37,985 bases of DNA, taken from NCBI RefSeq assembly GCF_028707975.1, contig NZ_JAQVZX010000012.1, positions 1-37,985 of the forward strand, read 5' to 3'. Numbering within the stretch: position 1 is the first letter of the stretch; every line of letters starts with the position of its first letter. Source of the DNA: Syntrophomonas sp. GTDB lineage: Bacteria > Bacillota > Syntrophomonadia > Syntrophomonadales > Syntrophomonadaceae. A program made the translations under genes and the position numbers. Shown here piece by piece: positions 15,250 to 21,493 of the stretch. Under the pieces are notes generated by a model. The model had not been told where the DNA came from. It made no database searches and was given only the letters and a program-made list of their open reading frames with translations.

Positions 15250-15540
15250 AATATTCAAAAATGACGATGACAGGGAATAGTAAGCTGATCCTCAGGTTAC
15301 AGAGAACCGCTGTTCGGTGTGATGCGGTCGAAGAGGCAGGTGGAACTCACCCTGGAGTTGCCGACCGAAATCATTTTAGAAAGTAGGCTCGGACGGAACT
15401 TCAACCGTTAAAATGAAGGGGATATCGGATCTTAAGATCCCGCATCCTGATGGAGTGAACGGCTTTAGCCGTTAATTTGAGTGGTACCGCGGAGTTTAAC
15501 CCTTCGTCTCAGAGTTCTGAGCGAAGGGTTTATTTTTTTT
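15250..15540 (+). ncRNA. T-box leader upstream of the por operon
   Basis: Stem I base: AAAATGA (15258-15264) pairs with TCATTTT (15371-15377), with a CGATGA kink-turn side and AGTA S-turn (15279-15282). CAGAGAACCGC and the GGTGTGATGCGG segment match the distal part of stem I. The T-box sequence TGGTACCGCGG is at 15482-15492. The terminator is AACCCTTCG (15498-15506)/CGAAGGGTT (15522-15530) plus a T run. TGGT calls for a tRNA with discriminator A73. Aligning on GAG...GAA places the specifier near CCG (15361-15363, Pro), but GAC or another frame cannot be excluded. Uncharged tRNA binding would favour readthrough into the operon. Confidence 0.93.
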
Positions 15541-15756
15541 ACCAGGGAGGTGCTTTCGATAGAAGACGCTACTGGCGACCGGCAACTATTTTTAGTTTTA
15601 AATAATGAAACAGCTGGGTGTGGCTGTGCGCCCCTTAACTATCCACCTGCTGCCCGATGGGCTCATGAAGCAGAATAAGGGAGGTATAACTGATAAAGGC
15701 ATAAGTACTATTTAGAGAAGAGCGTTTGGCACAGCATAGAAGAATGGAGGAGCGAT

Positions 15757-16314
15757 ATGAACAATATGTTAGAACTACGAATCAATGGCTTTGGCGGGCA
15801 GGGTTCCGTTACCCTGGCTCACTTGTTAGCGCAGGCTGCGCTGGAAAACGGTGAACAAGGGCAGGCCTTGCCTTTCTTTGGCGTGGAACGTCGCGGAGCG
15901 CCGGTGCGGGCAGCAGTGCGCATGTCCCCCGGCAGTATCCACGCGCACAGTCAATGCGAACTGCCGGATTATGTAGTAGTAATGAGCGAAAAGCTTACCA
16001 AAGCGGCGGTCAGTGAAGGCATAACTGAGAAGGGCAGCGTGATCATCAATGCTCCCTACGCCGAAGCCGTGGAGAAATACTGCACCTGGCAGGTGGACGC
16101 CGAGGCTATCGCCCGCGAAGCCGAATTATTTTCGGCCGATGGCCCCATTATCAATATCCCGCTGTTTGGCGCGGTGTGCCGGGTGCTAAACATTCCGCAA
16201 AATATTATGGAACAAACCATCCTAAATAAATGGCCGGGTAATGACGAAGCGCGTAATCTGGGCGCTGCTGGTAAGGCTTATAACGAGGTGAAAATATGTC
16301 CTCCGCTTCTTTAA
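15757..16314 (+). CDS. porC: 2-oxoacid:ferredoxin oxidoreductase gamma subunit
   Basis: 185 aa, ATG after GGAGGAG. N-terminal LRINGFGGQGSVTLAHLLAQAAL (residues 6-28) is the conserved nucleotide-loop-like motif of gamma subunits, followed by PFFGVERRGAPVRAAVRMS. Length matches stand-alone PorC/VorC chains. It opens a gamma-delta-alpha-beta set, the order used by Thermotoga-type pyruvate and 2-ketoisovalerate oxidoreductases, which turn a 2-oxoacid and CoA into acyl-CoA, CO2 and reduced ferredoxin. The last codons and stop (CPPLL-TAA) lie in the first block of repeat copy 2, so the C-terminus may be repeat-derived. Controlled by the T-box upstream. Pyruvate as substrate is an inference. Confidence 0.85.
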   Translation: MNNMLELRINGFGGQGSVTLAHLLAQAALENGEQGQALPFFGVERRGAPVRAAVRMSPGSIHAHSQCELPDYVVVMSEKLTKAAVSEGITEKGSVIINAPYAEAVEKYCTWQVDAEAIAREAELFSADGPIINIPLFGAVCRVLNIPQNIMEQTILNKWPGNDEARNLGAAGKAYNEVKICPPLL

Positions 16315-16434
16315 ACGATCGATTTAATAAACAAACAAAGCGGCGGGTTTAATCCACCCCACCTCGTTGCGGTGGTGTGTAGAAACTGCTGCGCAGTTAC
16401 TTCCGGAGCTTAAACAGCGTAACGAAGATTAGCC
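16295..16434 (+). repeat. Structured intergenic repeat, copy 2
   Basis: Between porC and porD. It shares CCGCTTCTTTAAACG with copy 1, then GCGGCGGGTTTAATCC...CCACC, GTTGCGGTGGTGTGT, the hairpin GAAACTGC/GCAGTTAC, and TTCCGGAGCTTAAA. The stop codon of porC (16312-16314) falls inside the first block. Its 160-bp porC-porD gap contrasts with the four-base porD-porA gap. Confidence 0.75.
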
Positions 16435-16478
16435 ATATAGCATACGGATATTTGGATTAGCGAAAGGAATGGAAATGA

Positions 16479-16736
16479 ATGAAATTATTAACGAAAGCCT
16501 ACCGGCCCATTTCCTGGCCGATGAAAGGATCCGGCGGTGACACCGGTTCCTGGCGAACGCATCGTCCGGTAGTTGATACTCAGATATGTAATAAATGCCA
16601 GATTTGCTGGGTATATTGTCCGGAAGCGGTCATAGACCGCCAAGAAATTACTATTGATTACCGCTACTGCAAGGGCTGCGGCGTATGCGCCGTAGAATGC
16701 CCCACCGGCGCAATCAGCATGGAAATGGAGGAGTAG
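16479..16736 (+). CDS. porD: 2-oxoacid:ferredoxin oxidoreductase delta subunit
   Basis: 85-aa ferredoxin-like subunit with two [4Fe-4S] motifs: CNKCQICWVYCPEAVI at about 37-52 and CKGCGVCAVECPTGAI at about 66-81. The N-terminal 35 residues (PISWPMKGSGGDTGSWRTHRPV) match the family's lead-in. It carries electrons from the beta-subunit cluster to external ferredoxin. GAAAGGAATGG precedes the ATG. Four bases separate it from the alpha gene, so the two are coupled. Confidence 0.92.
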   Translation: MKLLTKAYRPISWPMKGSGGDTGSWRTHRPVVDTQICNKCQICWVYCPEAVIDRQEITIDYRYCKGCGVCAVECPTGAISMEMEE

Positions 16737-16740
16737 CCGT

Positions 16741-17871
16741 ATGAAAACAGCACAAGTTATAATGGATACCGGTGCTCATGCCGCCGCGCTGGCCGTAAAA
16801 AGCGCCCGGGTGGATGTAGTACCCGGCTACCCTATTACCCCCCAGACCAGTATTATGGAAGCGCTGGCTGCCATGGTTGAAAATGGCGAACTGCACGCCC
16901 GTTTCATCCCGGTGGAAGGCGAACACAGCTCCATGGCCGCTGCCGTGGCCGCATCCGCTGTCGGTGCCCGCGTTTTTACAGCCACTTCAGCCAACGGCCT
17001 GCTGTATATGCACGAAGTTTTACATATGGCCTCCGGTGGACGTTTGCCAGTGGTAATGTGCAATGTTAACCGCGGTATTTTTGCCCCCTGGACCCTGTGG
17101 GCTGATCATCAGGACTCAATGGCTCAGCGTGATACCGGCTGGATCCAATATCACTGCTCCTCCAACCAGGAGGTGTTTAACACTATTTTGCAAGCCTTCC
17201 GCGTGGCCGAACAGATCAATATCCCGGTGATGGTCAACTTTGACGGCTTTGCTATCTCCCATTGTCTGATGCCCCTCACCCTGCCACCACAGGAGGATAT
17301 CGACCGTTTCCTGCCCCCGTATGAACCGGAATGGCGGCTGGATCCGGCTCATCCCTCTTCCTTCAGCAATGTGACCAATGCGCCCGAATACGCACCCTTC
17401 CGCCAGATGCTGTCCGATGATATCATGGCATCCATCCCGCTGGTAAAGCAGGCAGCGCAGGAATACAAGGATATCACCGGCATGTGGGATGGTGACACCA
17501 TCGACACCTATCGGCTGGAAGACGCCGAAGTAGTAGCCTTTGCCATCAACAGTATGGGAGCAGAATTAAGACTTTCCATCGATATCCTTCGCCAGCAGGG
17601 CATTAAAGCTGGCCTGCTCAGACCGCGCCTGTATCTGCCCTTCCCGGCCGAGGATATCATCACTGCACTGCCGCAAAACGCGCAGGTGATGGTACTGGAT
17701 CGCAATTATAACTTCGGCCACCCTGGCGGTATTTTGGCTTCAGAGCTGAAAAGCATACTCTTTGGTTGCCGCAACGATATCACGGTTAAAAACCGGGTAG
17801 TGGGCATTGGTGGCATCGACCTGACTCGCCAATTCATGGCCTCCGAGATTCGCGCCATGATGGATGAATAG
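16741..17871 (+). CDS. porA: 2-oxoacid:ferredoxin oxidoreductase alpha subunit
   Basis: 376 aa, ATG after GGAGGAG. N-terminal PGYPITPQTSIMEALA (residues 29-44) and FIPVEGEHSSMAAAVAASAVGAR (58-80) form the TPP pyrimidine domain. The following stretch with NRGIFAPWTLWADHQDSM and QRDTGWIQ (near 109-136) matches pyruvate-type alpha subunits closely. FDGFAISH and a C-terminal domain II (VMVLDRNYNFGHPGGI) complete the chain. It builds the active site together with PorB. Length is normal for a separate alpha chain. Confidence 0.9.
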   Translation: MKTAQVIMDTGAHAAALAVKSARVDVVPGYPITPQTSIMEALAAMVENGELHARFIPVEGEHSSMAAAVAASAVGARVFTATSANGLLYMHEVLHMASGGRLPVVMCNVNRGIFAPWTLWADHQDSMAQRDTGWIQYHCSSNQEVFNTILQAFRVAEQINIPVMVNFDGFAISHCLMPLTLPPQEDIDRFLPPYEPEWRLDPAHPSSFSNVTNAPEYAPFRQMLSDDIMASIPLVKQAAQEYKDITGMWDGDTIDTYRLEDAEVVAFAINSMGAELRLSIDILRQQGIKAGLLRPRLYLPFPAEDIITALPQNAQVMVLDRNYNFGHPGGILASELKSILFGCRNDITVKNRVVGIGGIDLTRQFMASEIRAMMDE

Positions 17872-17913
17872 AAAGCATAAAAAAGCATAGACCATGAAAG
17901 GAATGGATGAGAT

Positions 17914-18852
17914 ATGGCTACCAGTATTAAAAAATTACCGGATATTGAGCAGGTTTTAAGCGGCAACGGGGCCTGTGGCGGCTGCCCCGCCACCATGGGC
18001 TTGCGCATCGTAGGCAAGGCTCTGGGTTCAAACGCCATCATGCTGTTGACCCCTTCCTGTTCGGTAGCCAGCATGGGCATGACCCCCAGGCTGGGTTATA
18101 ATTGGCCCTGCATTAATATTACATTTGCGTCCGCTGGCTCTTCAGCCTCCGGTATTACCCACGCGCTGGAAGTAATGCAGGAAAAGGGCCGCCTGCAAGG
18201 CGAGCTGCCCACCGTATTCGCCTGGGTGGGCGATGGCGGCACCTATGACATTGGCTTCCAGGCCTTATCAGGCGCAGCCGAGCGCAACGATAATATAATT
18301 TTCTTTTGCTATAACAACGAAGCCTACAGCAACACCGGCGTGCAACGTAGCGGAGCCACCCCGCGTGGCAGCTTCACCACCACCACCCCTACCGGCAAGC
18401 GCCAGCCCAAGAAAAACATGGCCCTGCTGATGCTGGAGCATAATATTCCCTATGTGGCTACTGCCGCTGTGGCTTACCCCGGCGACCTGTACGATAAGGT
18501 GGTAAAAGCCAAAAACATCCCGGGCATGAAATACATCGAAATTCAGGCCCCCTGCTATTTAGGCTGGCAGTTCGATATGCCTGAAACCGTGCAGATGAGC
18601 CGTATGGCTGTGCGCAGCGGTGCCTGGCTGTTATGGGAAGCGGAAAATGGCAAGATCAGCTTTAATAACCCCAGCTCGCTTATCATCAGCGGTAAAAAAG
18701 ACGCTGCCCCGGTGGATGAATACTTAATGAAGCAGGGTCGCTTCAATCGCCTGCTTAAAGGTCCTGACGCCGAGAGCCGCATTGCCGAAATTCAAGGCGA
18801 CATCGATCGCGAGATTGCTTTTATACGGGAAAGAGCGAAGATTACGATTTAG
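17914..18852 (+). CDS. porB: 2-oxoacid:ferredoxin oxidoreductase beta subunit
   Basis: 312 aa, ATG preceded by GAAAGGAATGGATGAG. Carries the TPP site GDGGTYDIG near residue 108 with the later NNEAYSNTG, and Cys residues for one [4Fe-4S] cluster: GACGGCP at 24-30 and APCYLGW near 212. GATPRGSFTTTTPTGKRQPKKN matches pyruvate-type beta subunits. It ends the four-gene operon; repeat copy 3 starts about 40 bp later. With PorA, PorC and PorD it forms the complete cytoplasmic enzyme. Confidence 0.92.
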   Translation: MATSIKKLPDIEQVLSGNGACGGCPATMGLRIVGKALGSNAIMLLTPSCSVASMGMTPRLGYNWPCINITFASAGSSASGITHALEVMQEKGRLQGELPTVFAWVGDGGTYDIGFQALSGAAERNDNIIFFCYNNEAYSNTGVQRSGATPRGSFTTTTPTGKRQPKKNMALLMLEHNIPYVATAAVAYPGDLYDKVVKAKNIPGMKYIEIQAPCYLGWQFDMPETVQMSRMAVRSGAWLLWEAENGKISFNNPSSLIISGKKDAAPVDEYLMKQGRFNRLLKGPDAESRIAEIQGDIDREIAFIRERAKITI

Positions 18853-18889
18853 TTTAAATATACAAGGAGTGCACTTATCTTATTTGGAC

Positions 18890-18985
18890 AAGGGGACAAA
18901 ACAGGCGGAGGATTCTTATCCCCCGCCTCGTTGCAGCGGTGTGTTGAAACTGCTTCGCAGTTTCTTCCGATGCTTAAAGATTGCC
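18890..18985 (+). repeat. Structured intergenic repeat, copy 3
   Basis: Lies just after porB. It has ACAAAACAGGCGGAGGAT...ATCCCCCGCCT forming an 11-bp arm pair with one mismatch, GTTGCAGCGGTGTGTTG, the perfect hairpin GAAACTGC-TTC-GCAGTTTC, and TTCCGATGCTTAAAG. It lacks the CCGCTTCTTTAAACG block of copies 1 and 2. It may act as the operon's 3' structure, but no T run follows. Confidence 0.75.
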
Positions 18986-19062
18986 CCTTGCCCGTTTCTA
19001 TTTACCCTCTAAGCCAACCTAACTGATACTCCTCAAAAATTGAAGTGGCGCAGGAGTTGTAC

Positions 19063-19590
19063 ATGAAGCCGGAATCGTTTGATGCCCAGGCAACTATTGA
19101 GTACATTGTTGATCTTTTCATAAATGGAGCTAGGGAGGGATATGATATGGAAAATAAAAAAATAATTTCCCAGGAGCATTTTAAAAAATGTTTGCTTAAC
19201 ATATTTTTGCGAAGCGGCTTATCCGAATTCCCCAGTGATTATACTAATTTGCATGTTCTACTCAAAAGCGCAATTCTAACTTTAGATAAAACAGCCATCT
19301 TCAGCGAGAAAGAGATTAACCATAATCTTGATTATTGGATAAATAATATAAGCAAACTTACCCCAATGAAAGACATTGATCATGTTACATTGCGGCGTAT
19401 GTTGGTAGATTCCGGGTATTTAACCCGGAATAGGGATGGTTCTTGCTACCGTGTATCTTTATCAGGAACTGGACAGCCGGTATTTGATGATGCGATTGAG
19501 CAAGTTGATGTTATTGCCGTAATTAAATCCGGGCGTGAAGAAATCACCAGAAGAAAAAGAGAATATATGGAGAAATTAAATTCGCAATAG
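19063..19590 (+). CDS. DUF2087 domain protein
   Basis: 175 residues from ATG 19063, chosen because CAGGAG lies seven bases upstream; a GTG at 19045 is the longer option. The C-terminal half matches the DUF2087 pattern: MKDIDHVTLRRMLVDSGYLTRNRDGSCYRVS, a small winged-helix-like unit found in transcription factors. The N-terminal half is helical (SFDAQATIEYIVDLFINGAREGYDM). A regulatory role is likely but untested. It lies between the por operon and the surface-protein regulator. Confidence 0.7.
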   Translation: MKPESFDAQATIEYIVDLFINGAREGYDMENKKIISQEHFKKCLLNIFLRSGLSEFPSDYTNLHVLLKSAILTLDKTAIFSEKEINHNLDYWINNISKLTPMKDIDHVTLRRMLVDSGYLTRNRDGSCYRVSLSGTGQPVFDDAIEQVDVIAVIKSGREEITRRKREYMEKLNSQ

Positions 19591-19607
19591 AAGACCCATG
19601 TCACCCG

Positions 19608-19636
19608 TTGCAGCATGTCGCTCAAACGACTATAAT
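19608..19636 (+). promoter_or_regulatory. Regulator promoter with dyad in the spacer
   Basis: TTGCAG (19608-19613), 17 bp, TATAAT (19631-19636). The spacer ends in GTCG-CTCAAA-CGAC (19617-19630), a short dyad that recurs in the same place in the promoter at 20899-20927. Lies 32 bp before the ATG of the regulator. Confidence 0.65.
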
Positions 19637-19667
19637 AAAGCTGTCATTTCACAAGGACGGTTTCAGG

Positions 19668-20873
19668 ATGGAATACATATCAACAACAGAGGCTTCTGAA
19701 AGATGGGGCGTTTCTCTCAGGCAGGTGCAGCGGCTTTTAGCCGATAACCGGATACCCCGCGCTAAAAAATACGGGAGGTCGTGGATGATTCCGGATGATG
19801 CGGAAAAACCCGTTGATCCGCGCAAAGAGAAAAAGCCGCCGGGACAATCCCTGTCCTCCGAGCTTGCTTATATAATTGAGGCCACTTCCATACCCATGCC
19901 AACCCATAATCCCGATGCGATTTTGAAAATTGTGAAGGAGGAAAAACTGCGGCTTCAATACGAGGGTGAGCTTGCCTATCTGCGGGGCGATTTCGCACGC
20001 GCAATGCGCTGCTATGATAAAACCGAAGGGGACGAAGCGGCAAGGCTGCGTGCGTCCCTGGTAGCGGTCGTGGCGGCTATCAGCCTAGGAGACTACCCTG
20101 CGTATCTAAAGATTGAAGCTTATCTCAAAAGCTTTGTGGGCGCAGGCCGCGGCAGGGATAGTTGCGCTATCGCGGAGCTTGCGCTGGCCAGCGTTGCCGT
20201 CAGCGTGATTGTCCCGAATATGGTTCCCAAGTGGCTTTCGGAGGGGGATTTCAGCGCCTTCCCAGTACAGGTGAAGCCGCCGTATATACTCTATTTGCGC
20301 GCACGATATTTCATGTGTATCGGAAAATATGAAATCGCGCTGGCCGTGGCACAGACCGCATTGACCTTTTACGCATCGGAGCAGGGGATCACATTGCCAG
20401 AGATTTATCTGCGGGTCGTTTGCGCTCTTTCCTGTCATTGTCTCGGCCGCGAGAATGAAGCCAGGCGCTGGCTGCTGGAAGCCATGCGCATTGCTCTGCC
20501 CCACGGTTTTATTACGCCCTTTGCGGAGCCTATTTCCGAGTTCGGCGGCATTGTGGAGCAATGTTTAGAGGAGGCATTTCCCGACTACTGCGACGCTGTC
20601 ATCGGGCAGTGGAAGCGCACGGTTAAAAACTGGATCACCTTTCACAACTATTTCACCAAGGATAACATCACAGTGATTCTTTCCCTGCGGGAATACCATC
20701 TGGCACAGTTAGTAGCCCGACGCGTTCCTTACGTAAAAGTCGCAAAGCAGTTTAACATTTCCGTTGGCAGGCTCAAGAATATCATGCTGGAAATTTACGA
20801 AAAGCTGTTCATATCCAACCGGGACGAGCTTGCGCAATATGTTTTAATGACGAATAAAGGAGCCGGTTCATGA
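19668..20873 (+). CDS. Transcription factor: excisionase-like HTH, helical repeats, LuxR-like HTH
   Basis: 401 aa from ATG 19668 (MEYISTTEASERWGVS); the longer frame from 19608 would begin inside the promoter. Residues 1-48 are an excisionase/MerR-like HTH (WGVSLRQVQRLLADNRIPRAKKYGRSWMIP). The middle (about 95-330) is helical with TPR-like repeats (LRLQYEGELAYLRGDFARAMRCYDKTEGD, YFMCIGKYEIALAVAQTAL). The end (about 345-395) is LuxR-like: LREYHLAQLVARRVPYVKVAKQF, SVGRLKNIMLEIYEKL, NRDELAQYVL. Two DNA-binding ends around a sensor-like solenoid is an unusual build. It likely regulates itself and the operon at 21154 through the shared dyad. Confidence 0.82.
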   Translation: MEYISTTEASERWGVSLRQVQRLLADNRIPRAKKYGRSWMIPDDAEKPVDPRKEKKPPGQSLSSELAYIIEATSIPMPTHNPDAILKIVKEEKLRLQYEGELAYLRGDFARAMRCYDKTEGDEAARLRASLVAVVAAISLGDYPAYLKIEAYLKSFVGAGRGRDSCAIAELALASVAVSVIVPNMVPKWLSEGDFSAFPVQVKPPYILYLRARYFMCIGKYEIALAVAQTALTFYASEQGITLPEIYLRVVCALSCHCLGRENEARRWLLEAMRIALPHGFITPFAEPISEFGGIVEQCLEEAFPDYCDAVIGQWKRTVKNWITFHNYFTKDNITVILSLREYHLAQLVARRVPYVKVAKQFNISVGRLKNIMLEIYEKLFISNRDELAQYVLMTNKGAGS

Positions 20874-20898
20874 ACAGGGAACTCACCATTTATCACGA

Positions 20899-20927
20899 TT
20901 GAAAATTATCGTTCAAACGACTATTAA
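20899..20927 (+). promoter_or_regulatory. Promoter of the surface-protein operon with the same dyad
   Basis: TTGAAA (20899-20904), 17 bp, TATTAA (20922-20927). The spacer ends in ATCG-TTCAAA-CGAC (20908-20921), matching 12 of 14 bases of the dyad in the regulator promoter, at the same distance from the -10 box. Confidence 0.65.
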
Positions 20928-21039
20928 AAAGCGGTCGCTATATATACTGAAAATGGTTGCAGTATCAGGTTTATGGTAAAATGCTTCTATTCGGTTCGAC
21001 AATTAAAGGGTAATATATATATTATTCGCCAAAAAAAAT

Positions 21040-21125
21040 GTGACTTTTTGAGGGTGAAAAGTCACTACTGGGAACATCTATTTACCCCTATGATAGTAAT
21101 GAAAAGCTATCATAGGGGTTTTTAT
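21040..21125 (+). terminator. Leader hairpin and perfect intrinsic terminator (attenuator candidate)
   Basis: In the leader of about 220 nt between the promoter and the first gene: hairpin GTGACTTTT/AAAAGTCAC (21040-21048, 21057-21065), then CCCCTATGATAG/CTATCATAGGGG (21085-21096, 21107-21118; 12 bp, no mismatch) with five T. A terminator before, rather than after, the genes it shares a promoter with suggests attenuation. I did not find an alternative antiterminator pairing. Just upstream is the AT palindrome TAATATATATATTA (21011-21024). Confidence 0.75.
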
Positions 21126-21153
21126 ATCCCCGTTGCGGAAAGGAGCTAAATAG

Positions 21154-21492
21154 ATGTGTCCTGAGCCAAAGGAACTATATAAGGTGTTCCGGGCAGGAGG
21201 CCGCACTTTTCCCGTTTACCTCGAATACGACGAGCAGCTTGACGAGAGCTATCCGGCCTACCCCGACTTTGAGGAACGCCCGGAGTATACCGGGGAAGGA
21301 CGACCCTTTGCTACGGCGGAACAGGAGAGTTGCCCCCATTGTAAGCCCAATGTCCCGGGAAAACCAACCCCCGGCGATTGCGGTGGCTGCGGCTGGTTTT
21401 ACCGGGAGCAGATGCCTTACGACCCCATCGGCGTCTGCATGTGCGATGCGCTGCGGCGCAAACCTAAATCAGTAGAGGAGGAAAGAGAATGA
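21154..21492 (+). CDS. Small cysteine-rich protein
   Basis: 112 aa, ATG after AAAGGAG. Acidic N-terminal half (YLEYDEQLDESYPAYPDFEERPEY) and a Cys-rich second half: SCPHC, GDCGGCGWF and GVCMCDAL, with another Cys at residue 2. Paired cysteines suggest a zinc or Fe-S knuckle. No signal peptide, so it probably stays in the cytoplasm. It lies two bases before the giant surface protein gene and shares its promoter and leader terminator. I do not recognise a characterised family; a chaperone-like or regulatory link to the surface protein is inference only. Confidence 0.7.
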   Translation: MCPEPKELYKVFRAGGRTFPVYLEYDEQLDESYPAYPDFEERPEYTGEGRPFATAEQESCPHCKPNVPGKPTPGDCGGCGWFYREQMPYDPIGVCMCDALRRKPKSVEEERE

Positions 21493-21493
21493 T

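Noticed and set aside
15481-15678. A 65-aa ORF starting inside the T-box
   Set aside because: Its ATG-like start is within the T-box sequence and terminator. A shorter frame after 15546 (ending PPAARWAHEAE) follows a GGAGGTG but has no suitable start codon.
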